NCBI GenBank assembly: GCA_963724495.1
Contig: CAVRUZ010000002.1
Coordinates: 806,001-870,000, forward strand
Source: CAVRUZ01 sp963724495
GTDB lineage: Bacteria; Actinomycetota; Actinomycetes; Propionibacteriales; DAIQRJ01
Length of the DNA stretch: 64,000 nt
Direction: 5' to 3'
Positions 32,458-43,077 of the stretch are shown piece by piece; the stretch's first letter is position 1, and every line of letters starts with the position of its first letter. A program made the translations under genes and the position numbers. Under the pieces are notes generated by a model. It ran no database searches. It was not told the origin of the DNA and saw only the letters and a list, made by a program, of their open reading frames with translations.

Positions 32458-33735
32458 CTACGCCGCCACTGCTCCGGCGTACTCGACGGCCGCCACGTTC
32501 CGCCGCCCCCTGCGCAGCACCAGCCAGCGGCCGTACAAGAGATCTGTGGCCGACGGGGCACCGTCGACGTCGCTCAGCCGCTCGTTGTTCACGTAGGCGC
32601 CACCCTCGGCGATCATCCGCCTGGCGGCCCCTCGACTCGGCACCAGGCCGGAGTCGGCGAAGAGCTCGGCGTACCCGGGCACCGCTCCTGCGGGCACGGT
32701 GACCCGCGGTGTCTCGGCCAGGGCGCTCGCCAGCGTCGTCTCGTCGACCGCACGCAGGTCGTGTCCGCCGAACAGGGCCTGCCCCGCGGCGGTGGCCGCC
32801 GCCGCGGCATCGGCACCGTGCACGATCGTCGTGACCTCGTCGGCGAGCGCGCGGTGGGCGAGCCGCAGCTGCGGCGCTGCTGCCGACTCAGCCAGCAGGA
32901 TCTCGATCTCGGCGCGCGGCTTGAAGCTGAAGATCTTGACGCGCTCGACGATCTGCGTGTCCGCGCTGTTGAGGAAGAACTGGTGGAAGGCGTAGGGGCT
33001 CGTCAGCTCGGGGTCCAGCCAGACGCCGCCGGCGTCGGTCTTTCCCATCTTCGTGCCGTCGGCCTTGGTGAGGAGCGGTGTCGCCAGACAATGCACACGC
33101 TCACCGGTCACGCGCCGGATGAGGTCGGCGCCGCCGGTGATGTTGCCCCACTGGTCGGACCCCCCGAGCTGCATCGTGATGCCCCGGTCTCGGAACAGCG
33201 TCAGGAAGTCGTAGCTCTGCAGTAGCACGTAGCTGAACTCGGTGTAGCTGATCCCGCTGCCGGCAAGCCGCGTGCGCACGAACTCCCGCTGCAGCATGCG
33301 GCCGATCGAGAAGTGCTTGCCGATGTCGCGGAGGAGCTCCACCGCCGTCAGGGACGAGGTCCAGTCGAGGTTGTTGACCACTTCCGCGGCCGCCGGACCG
33401 GAGAAGTCCAGGTACGGGGCCACCTGATCGCGGATCCGCTCGGTCCAGCCCGCCACCACTGCCGGATCGTTCAGCTGCCGCTCGCCCGACTCCTTCGGGT
33501 CGCCGATCAGCCCGGTCGCGCCGCCGACCAGCGGATGCGGCACGTGTCCGGCCAGCTGCAGCCGACGGGCGGTCAGGAGCTGGACGAGGTGGCCAAGGTG
33601 CAGGCTCGGGGCCGTGGGGTCGAACCCGACATAGAACTTCACCGGCCCGGCCAGCAGAACGCGCCGTAGCGCGTCGGGGTCGGTGGAATCGGCCACCAGC
33701 CCTCGCCAGGTCAGATCAGCCCAGATGTCGCTCAC
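32458..33735 (-). CDS. tyrS: Tyrosyl-tRNA synthetase
   Basis: A class I aminoacyl-tRNA synthetase of 425 residues. HLGH (46-49) is the HIGH-equivalent, GGSDQWGNI forms part of the tyrosine pocket, and KMGKT is the KMSKS-equivalent. An S4-like RNA-binding domain (SRGAARRMIAEGGAYVNNERL, in parts) ends the protein. The GTG start at 33735 (MSDIWADL) is where homology begins; the frame stays open far upstream without meaning. It stands just upstream of the rRNA promoters. Confidence 0.96.
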   Translation of the reverse strand: MSDIWADLTWRGLVADSTDPDALRRVLLAGPVKFYVGFDPTAPSLHLGHLVQLLTARRLQLAGHVPHPLVGGATGLIGDPKESGERQLNDPAVVAGWTERIRDQVAPYLDFSGPAAAEVVNNLDWTSSLTAVELLRDIGKHFSIGRMLQREFVRTRLAGSGISYTEFSYVLLQSYDFLTLFRDRGITMQLGGSDQWGNITGGADLIRRVTGERVHCLATPLLTKADGTKMGKTDAGGVWLDPELTSPYAFHQFFLNSADTQIVERVKIFSFKPRAEIEILLAESAAAPQLRLAHRALADEVTTIVHGADAAAAATAAGQALFGGHDLRAVDETTLASALAETPRVTVPAGAVPGYAELFADSGLVPSRGAARRMIAEGGAYVNNERLSDVDGAPSATDLLYGRWLVLRRGRRNVAAVEYAGAVAA

Positions 33736-33823
33736 GACTCCCCTTCCGCTCGACCGGCGCGGTGCCGGCTGCCTGTTCACTGAATCGGTCCGGCTCATCG
33801 TGCCGCACTCCCACCCGGGCGGC

Positions 33824-33981
33824 ATGCCGATTCCGCTCGACGGGAACCCTGACGAGCTGCTGGCCGACTCGAGCTGCCCGACGTGCGGACGCCGGCGCGC
33901 GGTCGAGAGGCCGCCTCGGCATCCGCCCACACCGGAGGTGTTCGACGCGGCGACCACCGCGAAGCGGCGCGTGCTGCGACG
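33824..33981 (+). other. Possible small plus-strand ORF ahead of the Rrf2 gene
   Basis: The frame starting at ATG 33824 has strongly G/C-ended codons and a CPTCG pair (MPIPLDGNPDEL, then SSCPTCGRRR), so it may be part of a real short gene. It has no good ribosome site and no proper end before the Rrf2 start at 33982, where codon use changes. An indel could hide the stop. I do not recognise it. The rest of 33736-33981 is the divergent tyrS/Rrf2 gap. Confidence 0.25.
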
Positions 33982-34446
33982 ATGGCGCCCGTGGACATCT
34001 CGGCGAAGAGTGACTACGCGGTGCGCGCGCTGCTCGGACTCGCGTCCCGATACCCCGAACTGGTCAAGGCGGATGTGCTCCTCGCGGAGCAACCGCTGCC
34101 GCGGAAGTTCGTCGAGTCGATCCTTGGCGACCTGCGCCGGGCCGGCATCGTCCGCAGTCAGCGGGGAGCCGAGGGCGGGTACGCCCTCGCCCGTCCGCCC
34201 GACAAGATCACCCTCGGCGCAGTCATCCGGGCGGTGGACGGTCCGCTCGCCGAGGTCCACGGCCTGCGCCCGCACGAGACCGCCTACGAAGGTGTCGCCC
34301 AACACCTGCCAGATGTATGGGTGGCCGTGCGGACCAGCCTGCGCCGCGTCCTCGACCAGACAACCCTTGCGCAGGTCCTCAACGGCAGGCTCCCGGTCCA
34401 CGTGCGCCGGATGGTCGACTCGCCAGGCGCCTGGCTGCCTCGCTAG
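33982..34446 (+). CDS. Rrf2-family transcriptional regulator without cluster cysteines
   Basis: A 154-residue winged-helix regulator. ISAKSDYAVRALLGLA starts the DNA-binding domain, and FVESILGDLRRAGIVRS and GAEGGYALARP are the recognition helix and wing. Iron-sulfur Rrf2 proteins (IscR, NsrR) carry three Cys in the segment after the wing. Here that segment (GPLAEVHGLRPHETAYEGV) has none, so it probably senses something other than a cluster. The target is unknown; the neighbouring M20 gene ends tail-to-tail 9 bp away. Confidence 0.88.
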   Translation: MAPVDISAKSDYAVRALLGLASRYPELVKADVLLAEQPLPRKFVESILGDLRRAGIVRSQRGAEGGYALARPPDKITLGAVIRAVDGPLAEVHGLRPHETAYEGVAQHLPDVWVAVRTSLRRVLDQTTLAQVLNGRLPVHVRRMVDSPGAWLPR

Positions 34447-34454
34447 GAGACTCG

Positions 34455-35714
34455 TCAGGACTGGCCGGGTGCGGGCAGCCAGGTCCGCGCGGCCGTCACC
34501 AGGGCCGCCACGCCGGTTCCCACCGTCGGCTCGATCACAGGTGCGTAGTGCGGCGAGTGGTTGGACGGAAGGCCCTTGGTGATCTCGGTGATCTCGTCCG
34601 CGGTGCTGGCGCCTTCGAACAACCGCGGATCGCTCCCGCCCAGCAGCCAGAACGCACACGGCGCGCCGGCGGCCTCGGCAAGCAGACCGACGTCCTCGCT
34701 GCCGGTCACCACACCGGGGTCGAATACTCGACCATCGCCCAGCAGGGTGGTGAACGCCGAGCGGAGCCGCGAGATCGCCGGACCGTCGTTGACCACCGCA
34801 GGAAAGCCGTGGATGAGCTCGACCTCGGGCTCACGGGTCGCGCCGGCCGCCAGCGCCTCGCCGGCGACGATCCGTTTGATCGCGTCCAGCACCTGGGTCC
34901 GCACGTCGCTGTCGAAGGTGCGAATGCTCAAGAGGAGCTCGGCATCGTCGGGGATGATGTTCTCCTTCGTCCCCGCGCGGATCACTCCGACAGTGACGAC
35001 GGCCATGTCGGTGCCAGCGATCTTGCGCGACACGATGGTCTGCAGGCGCATCACAGTCGAGGCAGCCATCACGACCGGGTCGATGGTCACCTCGGGGCGT
35101 GACCCATGGCCACCTCGGCCGTACAAGGTGATTCGCACGCTGTCCACGCCGGCGAACGCCACGCCCGTACGCAGCGCCAGGAAGCCGGCCGGGAACGGTG
35201 CCACGTGCTGGCCCAGAACTACGGCAGGGATGGGGAAACGCTCGTAGAGCCCGTCCGCGATCATCGCCTGGGCGCCCTTCCCGAGCTCTTCGGCGGGCTG
35301 GAAGACCACCATCAAGGTGCCCGACCAGGTGGTGGGCGTTGCCGCCAGTTCAGCGCAGGCACCCAGCAGGCAGGTCACATGCACGTCGTGTCCGCAGGCG
35401 TGCATCACCGGACCGTCGATGCCGTCAGCGTCGGTGGCGCGCGCGGTGCTGGCGTAGCTCAGCCCCGTCTGTTCCTGGACCGGCAGCGCATCCATGTCCG
35501 CCCGCAGGAGTGCGGTTGCGCCGACACCGTTGTGGAGGATCCCGACCACTCCGGTTCCGCCGACACCGGCGGTCGTCTCGAAACCGAGCTCGACGAGCCT
35601 CGCAGCGACGATCGCCGCCGTCCTCGTCTCCTGGAACGACAGCTCAGGATGCTCGTGCAGGTCGCGGTAGACCTCCGCCAAGCCGTTGTCATCCACTGAT
35701 GCGGGGCTGGTCAT
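34455..35714 (-). CDS. M20-family amidohydrolase (IAA-amino acid hydrolase / AbgA-AbgB type)
   Basis: A 419-residue metallo-amidohydrolase. Metal-binding motifs are MHACGHDVH and PAEELGKGA, with GRGGHGSRP in the lid domain and TGSEDVG near the C-terminus. The group cleaves N-acyl amino acids, hippurate, indoleacetyl-amino acids or p-aminobenzoyl-glutamate. The ATG at 35714 is chosen for its GAGGAG site; an upstream start is less likely. An AbgT-type carrier 3 kb away hints at a linked substrate. Confidence 0.9.
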   Translation of the reverse strand: MTSPASVDDNGLAEVYRDLHEHPELSFQETRTAAIVAARLVELGFETTAGVGGTGVVGILHNGVGATALLRADMDALPVQEQTGLSYASTARATDADGIDGPVMHACGHDVHVTCLLGACAELAATPTTWSGTLMVVFQPAEELGKGAQAMIADGLYERFPIPAVVLGQHVAPFPAGFLALRTGVAFAGVDSVRITLYGRGGHGSRPEVTIDPVVMAASTVMRLQTIVSRKIAGTDMAVVTVGVIRAGTKENIIPDDAELLLSIRTFDSDVRTQVLDAIKRIVAGEALAAGATREPEVELIHGFPAVVNDGPAISRLRSAFTTLLGDGRVFDPGVVTGSEDVGLLAEAAGAPCAFWLLGGSDPRLFEGASTADEITEITKGLPSNHSPHYAPVIEPTVGTGVAALVTAARTWLPAPGQS

Positions 35715-35861
35715 CGTCGCTACTCCTCGTCCGGGCGGTCGATCCGCGGCCACGAATGACGTTTCACGGGTCGACCGTTGGTACCGCCGTTATTACCTGG
35801 CGGTGTCGCGCGGGAAACACTAGGGGCGCCGCTGGCTTCGCAGCGCCCACACCGCCGCGTA

Positions 35862-35890
35862 TTGCCGCTTAGTCCGCCTCGGCCTAGCGT
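35862..35890 (+). promoter_or_regulatory. Putative promoter of the HtrA-like gene
   Basis: TTGCCG (35862-35867) and TAGCGT (35885-35890) are spaced by 17 bp, 61 bp before the ATG. It lies in the divergent 237-bp gap between the M20 and HtrA-like genes. Confidence 0.5.
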
Positions 35891-35951
35891 GAGGAACCGT
35901 TCCCATCCCACCGAGCTTTGGCCCCGCAGCGGGCTTGGAGTGCGTGCGCCG

Positions 35952-37025
<1,074 letters not shown>

Positions 37026-37177
37026 CACGTGGCAACGCCGGTGCGCGCGTCGCCGGAAATGGTCCGTGTTGACCCTTGATGTCGGCAACCGTTTGGTTAA
37101 AGATCACAAGAAGTCGCCATGAACCGCCTTCGTTCAGCGACCCAATGCACATTCTTGTGTGAACGGAGCGGGTCCCC

Positions 37178-38675
37178 ATGCCTGTTGGCCACGGCGAACG
37201 CATTGATGTCACCCCATCCCTAAAGCGCTCGTTGACTGTGGACGTCGTTGCTACCGCAGACCTCGTCAAGTCAGACGCACTCGGTATCGTCGTGGGTTTG
37301 GGTGCCGACCCGCCTGCCGACACGGGCCTCGATCGCACTGCGTTGGAGCGTGCCGGTTTCTCCGGTGCGTTCGGGAAGAGCCTGATCGTGGCTAATAGTT
37401 CCGGACCGGTGATTGTCCTTCTCGGCGGAGGAAGTGGTGAACTGGCTCCGGCCGAACTTCGCGATACCGCCGCCGCATTCGCGCGATGCCGTGCCGCAGG
37501 CCACGTCGCTTGCCATCCAGGTACCCGACACGGCTGGCTCAGGTACAACCGCACAGGCGTTTGTCGAGGGCGTCTTCCTGGCCCGCTACTCCTTCGGCGT
37601 ACGGCACCGCACCCAAGCTCCTCCTGCCGTCGACCACCTGACGCTGGTGTCCACTGCAGAGCTAACCGCCGGGATCGACCGGGGGCGGGCGGTGTCCAGG
37701 GCGACCCTGCTCGGACGTGACCTCGCGAACTGCCCCGCCGGGTTCCTGACCGCTGCCCGCATCGCGGAAGTGGCCACCGACGTAGGGGCTGACACCGACC
37801 TCGGCGTGGAGGTGTTCGATCAGGACGCCTTGATCGAACTCGGCTGCGGCGGCCTCCTGGGTGTCAACCTCGGAAGCGTCAAGCCCGCACGGATGATCCG
37901 CCTCCGGTATGTACCGCCCGGTGAGCCGACCGGCATTCTCACCCTGGTGGGCAAGGGGATCATGTACGACTCGGGCGGCATCAGCCTCAAGCCGAGCGAC
38001 GCCTCGCACTCGACGATGAAGAACGACATGTCCGGTGCCGGCTCGGTACTCGCGTCGATGTCGGCCCTGTCGGCGATCGGCTGCACGTCGGCGGTCATCG
38101 GCTACCTGATGTGTACCGACAACATGCCGTCCGGCTCGGCGATGCAACTCGGCGACGTCCTCTCTGTGCGCGGCGGCACCACCGTCGAAGTTCTCAACAC
38201 CGATGCGGAGGGCCGACTGGTGATGTCCGACGGGCTCGTCCTGGCGACCGAGGAACATACCGACGCGATCGTCGACATCGCCACGCTGACCGGGGCTGCC
38301 CTGCGCACACTGGGCACCGAGATCGCTGCTGTGCTTGGCAATGATCAGTCAGTGGTCGAGCAGGTGAAGGCGTCCGCCGAGAGAGTGGACGAGCCGGTCT
38401 GGCAGTTACCCCTGGCTCACCGATATCGACGGGAGCTGAACTCCACCGTGGCGGACATGACCAACATGGGTGGGGTGAACGCCGGAAGCATCACCGCGGC
38501 GTTGTTCCTGGAGGAGTTCGTCGCCGGAATCCCGTGGGCGCACATCGATATCGCCGGTACAGCGCAGGCCGATGCCGCGAACGGATGGCGACCGAAAGGC
38601 GCCACCGGTTTCGGAACACGGCTGTTGATCGACCTGGCCGAGCACTTCTCGGTTCCTGCCGGCGGCCAGGCATGA
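37178..38675 (+). CDS. pepA: M17 leucyl aminopeptidase (one-base frameshift)
   Basis: The N-terminal M17 domain begins at ATG 37178 and runs to about 37482 (AELRDTAAAFAR). The catalytic domain continues in another frame (DAVPQATSLAIQVPD onward). It holds GKGIMYDSGGISLKP (metal Lys and Asp), MKNDMSGAG and NTDAEGRLVMSD, the active site of cytosolic Mn/Zn aminopeptidases. One missing base in the GCGCG stretch near 37481-37486 joins both. Total length is about 499 residues, normal for the family. The stop overlaps the abgT start (ATGA), so peptide cleavage and transport are coupled. Confidence 0.9.
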
Positions 38676-40354
38676 CCGCAGCGGCGCCCGAGGTGCCGGC
38701 CCTGCCAGAGAAGAAGGGCGGGATGGCGCGCGTCCTCGACGGGATCGAGCGCGTCGGGAACAAGGTGCCGCATCCCGCGATCATCTTCCTCGCCCTGATC
38801 GTCATCGTCATCGTCTTGTCACACATCTTGTACCTGACCGGCGCGAGCGTCACGACCGAGGTCGCCGAGGCGCCGACAGTGTCGGGCCAGACCAGCGAGT
38901 CCGGCGGCAGCACCTATCCGAGCCTCGAGTCGCCACTCGAAGGCCAGACGGACGGCGAACTCGGCGAGTACGAGATCGAAACCGAGACGATCCACGCCGA
39001 GAGCCTGCTCACCGGCGACGGAATCCGATACATCTTCACGACCGCGGTGCAGAACTTCAACGACTTCGGCGTCGTCGCGGTGATCCTCGTCGCCATGCTG
39101 GGTGTCGGGGTTGCCGAGCAGGCTGGACTCATCGCCGCGCTGATCCGCCAGATGGTGAAGGTTGCCCCGAAGGGGCTGATCACGTTCATCATCGTGCTGC
39201 TCGGCGGTATCTCCAGCGTCGCCTCCGATGCCGGCTACCTCGTGCTGATCCCCCTCGGTGCAGCTGCCTTCGCCACACTCGGCCGTCATCCCCTTGCCGG
39301 CATCGCCGCGGCCTACGCGGGTGTCAGTGCGGCGTTCTTCGTCAATGTCCTGATAACGCCGGCCGACGGGATCATCACCGAGGTCACCAACGAAACGATC
39401 GGCCTGGTCGCACCGGCGATAGAGCTCAACGTCACCCACAACCTGTTCTTCGCGATCGCCTCGACGATCTTCTGCGCCCTGGTGATGACGTTCATCACCG
39501 AGCGCCTTCTCGAGCCTCGGTTGGGCAAGTGGGATCCGGCCGAGGCCCCCGACGACGCCCCGGTCGACAAGGTCCAGACGGCGGAGGAGGCCAAGCTCGA
39601 GTCGAAGGGCCTGCTCTACTCGGTCCTCTTCATGCTCGTGATGGCGGCCATCGTTGCCGCGCTGACCTTCATCCCGGGTGCCCCACTGCGCAACCAGGAG
39701 ACGGGCGAGATCTTCGGCACCTCGCCCTTCATGAGCAGCCTGCTCTTCATCATCTCGATGCTCTTCCTGGCTGCTGGCATCGGGTTCGGAATCGGCGCGA
39801 ACACGCTCCGGGGCAGCACGAACGTCATCAACGCGATCGTCAAGACCTACTCGGGTCTCGGTGGCCTGATCTTCCTGATGCTCCTGATCGCACAGTTCAT
39901 CGCCTACTTCAACTTCTCCAACATTTCCCAGCTCGCAGCCACCAGCCTGGCCGACCTCCTCGAGAGCGCGAACATCGGAGCTCTCCCGCTCCTCATCGGA
40001 TTCATCCTTCTGGTGGCGATCATCGACCTGATCATGCCGGGGGTCATTCCGAAGTGGGCGATCCTCGCCCCGATCTTCATCCCGCTCTTCTACCGGCTCG
40101 GGGTCGCTCCTCAGACCGTGATCGCCGCCTACCGGGTCGGCGACGGTCCGATGAACGTCATCACACCGCTGATGGTGTACCTACCGTTCATCGTGCTGGT
40201 CTGTCAGCGGTACCGGAAGAAGGCCGGCATGGGCACGGTCGTCTCGATGATGCTTCCGTACACAGGAATCGTCTTGGTGACGTGGACGATCTTCTTCGTC
40301 ATCTGGTACTTACTCGGCATCCCCTGGGGTCCGGGCGCGCCCGTCCACCTCTGA
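38672..40354 (+). CDS. AbgT-family transporter
   Basis: A 560-residue polytopic carrier. Hallmarks are GGISSVASDAGYLVLIPL, ITPADGIITEVTNETI and the C-terminal VGDGPMNVITPLMVYLPF. E. coli AbgT takes up p-aminobenzoyl-glutamate, and MtrF exports antifolates. The acidic loop after the first helix (GELGEYEIETETIHAESLL, in parts) is long. The ATG overlaps the pepA stop. With the M17 and M20 enzymes nearby it may import a dipeptide-like or acyl-amino acid substrate. Direction and substrate are inferred. Confidence 0.92.
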   Translation: MTAAAPEVPALPEKKGGMARVLDGIERVGNKVPHPAIIFLALIVIVIVLSHILYLTGASVTTEVAEAPTVSGQTSESGGSTYPSLESPLEGQTDGELGEYEIETETIHAESLLTGDGIRYIFTTAVQNFNDFGVVAVILVAMLGVGVAEQAGLIAALIRQMVKVAPKGLITFIIVLLGGISSVASDAGYLVLIPLGAAAFATLGRHPLAGIAAAYAGVSAAFFVNVLITPADGIITEVTNETIGLVAPAIELNVTHNLFFAIASTIFCALVMTFITERLLEPRLGKWDPAEAPDDAPVDKVQTAEEAKLESKGLLYSVLFMLVMAAIVAALTFIPGAPLRNQETGEIFGTSPFMSSLLFIISMLFLAAGIGFGIGANTLRGSTNVINAIVKTYSGLGGLIFLMLLIAQFIAYFNFSNISQLAATSLADLLESANIGALPLLIGFILLVAIIDLIMPGVIPKWAILAPIFIPLFYRLGVAPQTVIAAYRVGDGPMNVITPLMVYLPFIVLVCQRYRKKAGMGTVVSMMLPYTGIVLVTWTIFFVIWYLLGIPWGPGAPVHL

Positions 40355-40365
40355 CGGACACCTGA

Positions 40366-41250
40366 GTGAACGCCGCTGGCCCGGACCGAGTCAGCGGCCC
40401 ACGACGGGCTGCCGATGCCATCGTGGCCGCAAAGGTATGGCTGCTACGGACCGCGTACCGGAGCCGGTTCGGGACGTTGCTGCGGCGAATGACCGCGGTG
40501 GGCGGGCTGAGCCGCGCATCAGCCCTTGCAGGCAATGCCTTCGTCGCAATCGTGCCGCTGCTCATCGTCGTCGCCAGCTGGACCGAGAGCTCGGATCGCC
40601 GGGACATCAGCGACGCGCTCGTCTCTCACTTCGGCCTCACCGGGGGCGCTGCGGACGCGGTCCAACAGCTCTTCGCCCGGCCACCCGAGCACGCCGAGGG
40701 CGTGACGATCTTCGGCATGCTGCTGATCCTCATCTCCGCGGCGTCGTTCGCCAGAACGGTTCAGCGAATCTACGAACTGGCGTGGGGCCTCCCGGCGTGC
40801 GGTGCACGCGGCATGCTCGAAGGACTCGGCGGCGCGGTCGTGTTGATCGGCTCGTTGATCGCGGTGGCGTGGATCGGGAAGGTCGTCTGGCTGGCTACCG
40901 ACACGGTGTTCGCAGCCGTTGTCATCCAGACGTTTCTGGCCACGCCGGTGTGGACTCTGTTCATTTGGCTGGCCCTCTCGCGCCGACGCCCTTGGCGACA
41001 GATCCTGCCGGGCGCCGTGGTCAGTGCAGCAGGTGAGGCGGTGGTCGCTGTGATCACGAGCCATTACGTGCCGCACCTGATCACCGGGAATTCCCTGCGC
41101 TACGGGGTGATCGGCGTCGCCTTCGCCATCATCTCGTGGCTGGTGATCGTCGGCTATCTGATCGTCGGTAGCGCCGTGATCGGCGCCGAACTGGGCGTGC
41201 GCGTTGAGCGGCGGACCTCCGCCCGTTCGAGAATCACCGACCTCGCGTGA
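40366..41250 (+). CDS. YihY/BrkB-family inner membrane protein
   Basis: A 294-residue protein with about six hydrophobic helices. SALAGNAFVAIVPLLIVVAS near the start and AIISWLVIVGYLIVGSAVIGAEL (two overlapping motifs) near the end fit YihY/BrkB, once mislabelled RNase BN. Function is unclear. It starts with GTG 11 bp after abgT and is probably co-transcribed. It converges on the SLC13 gene with only 4 bp between them. Confidence 0.85.
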   Translation: MNAAGPDRVSGPRRAADAIVAAKVWLLRTAYRSRFGTLLRRMTAVGGLSRASALAGNAFVAIVPLLIVVASWTESSDRRDISDALVSHFGLTGGAADAVQQLFARPPEHAEGVTIFGMLLILISAASFARTVQRIYELAWGLPACGARGMLEGLGGAVVLIGSLIAVAWIGKVVWLATDTVFAAVVIQTFLATPVWTLFIWLALSRRRPWRQILPGAVVSAAGEAVVAVITSHYVPHLITGNSLRYGVIGVAFAIISWLVIVGYLIVGSAVIGAELGVRVERRTSARSRITDLA

Positions 41251-41254
41251 ATCG

Positions 41255-43057
41255 TCACAGCGGCCAGACCATCGGGACCAGCACGAGGGCGACGACCGTC
41301 CACCAGCCGAGGACCGGAAGCCCGAGACGCCAGTAGTCACCGAACCGGTAACCCGCCGGTCCCATCACGATCATGTTCGCCGGCGTGGCTATCGGCGTCA
41401 GGAAAGAGGCCGCACCGGCGACTGCGATCATCATCAGGATCGGCTCTGCGGACACCTGCGCCTCCGCCGCGGCAGCCAGGGCCACGGGCAACACGATCAG
41501 CACCGTCGCGGTGTTGCTGACGAATTGGCCGAGGACGACGGTCAGCAGGAACAGGGCGAGCATCACGATGCGCGAGCCGCCGCCGCCGGTGACATCGAGG
41601 AGCACGTTGGCGATGTCGTCTGCTGCGCCGCTCTCCCTGATCGCGGTCGAGAGTGGGATCAGCCCGCCGATCAGGATGACGGTCTGCCAGGACACCGATC
41701 GGTAGGCCTGCGGAACGCTCACCACCCGCAGGAGGACCATGGCCGTTGCCGCGAGGAGGCCGGCCACCGCCGGCGGGACGAGTCCGGCCGCCAGCAGAAC
41801 GATCATGCCCGCGAGAACGGCGATTGCGGAACGGCCTTCGCACCGAAGGGAACCGCTTGCCGGCGAACAAGGTCTGGCGAGTTCACCACGAGCACGTCAC
41901 CGTGATCGGAGAGCGACTCGACCGCACCCCACGAACCGTGGACCAGCAGCGTGTCTCCCTCGGCCAGCTCCGTCGGCCCCTGGCCGCGATCCTTCCCCAG
42001 CCGGCGTACAGCGAGGATCACGAGTTCGGAACTTCGAACCATGCCTGGGAACACCGTCTCACCGACTAGCGGAGAACGCGGTGGGACGATGAGTTCGGCG
42101 ACACCCATCTCGCGATTCAGCAGCGGATCGCTGCCATCGCCCAAGGGGCGCATGGCGACGGCAAGCCCTTCACGCATGGCCATCTCGCTGATCTGATCCG
42201 ACGGGCCGCTGACTATCAGAACGTCGTCGAGCTCGAGCGAGTGCTGTACGGGCGAGGGTGTCGCACCGGCGGCCTGCAACCCGATGACGTCGACGCCCGG
42301 GTACGCGGACAGGTCGAGGGCGTCGGCCTCGGTTCCGATCAACGTGGACTGCGCCCGCACCCGCAGGCGATAGAAGCCGTCGCGCAGTTCGTAGTGCTCG
42401 GCCACCGTGCTCGCATAAGCACTCAGGTCCGGGGGCAGGCTGGACGGCCGAACCGGCAGCACCCGGCGCGACGAGCAGGACGCAGATTGCCATCGTTCCG
42501 AGCACGAGCGGGACACCGACGACGGAGAATGAGAAGAACGAGAAGCCGCTTCCTCCGGAGTCTCGCGAGGCATCGGAGGCGAGCACGTTGATCGGGCTGG
42601 CGGTCAGCACCAGCAATGAGCCGGCGGACCCGGCGAACACCATCGGCATCAGCATGTGTGCGGCTGGGACGCGGATTCGCGCGGCCAGCACCACGACCAT
42701 GGGCAACAGTGCAGCGGCCGCGCCGTTCAGGGTTATCAGTGCGCTGACAACTGATGTCAGAGCCATCACCGCGATCAGGACTACTGCAGGTCGATTGCCC
42801 ACGCGGGCCAGCAACGCTTGCCCTGCCCACGTGGTGACCCCGGCAGAGTCGATCCCTTCACTGACGACGAAGAGTGCTGCGATGAAGATGACGACAGGAT
42901 CGCCGAAGCCCGCCAGCGCGGAGTCCAACGGCAGCACGCCGGTCGCGTACAGGCCGAGCGCCGTGAGTATCGCGACCGAGCCCACCGGCAAACGGTTCCA
43001 GACGAAGAGCACGATGTCGGCGAGCAGAATCAGCAAGCTGATGGTCGCGTGATCCAT
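41255..43057 (-). CDS. SLC13/DASS-type carrier with TrkA-C domains (two frameshifts)
   Basis: A permease of about 600 residues. The N-terminal membrane part (MDHATISLLILLADIVLFVW..., ending near 42450) lies in one frame. Two cytoplasmic RCK_C/TrkA-C domains (LDDVLIVSGPSDQI; LAEGDTLLVHGSW) lie in a second, and the C-terminal membrane part (LVPPAVAGLLAATAMVL) in a third. The shifts are near 42440-42460 and 41815-41830. This order is typical of bacterial SLC13-like carriers for sulfate or dicarboxylates. The ATG at 43057 follows an AGGAGAGAGG site. It is the last gene after glsA. Confidence 0.85.
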
Positions 43058-43077
43058 GTCCCTCTCTCCTGTGCCGA

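Noticed and set aside
35778..35951. N-terminal extension of the HtrA-like protease from 35778
   Set aside because: The extra residues are Pro/Arg-rich without homology and cross the putative promoter; ATG 35952 gives a normal anchored start.
37026..37177. Promoter with TTGACC near 37067 for pepA
   Set aside because: No convincing -10 at a suitable distance; left unassigned.
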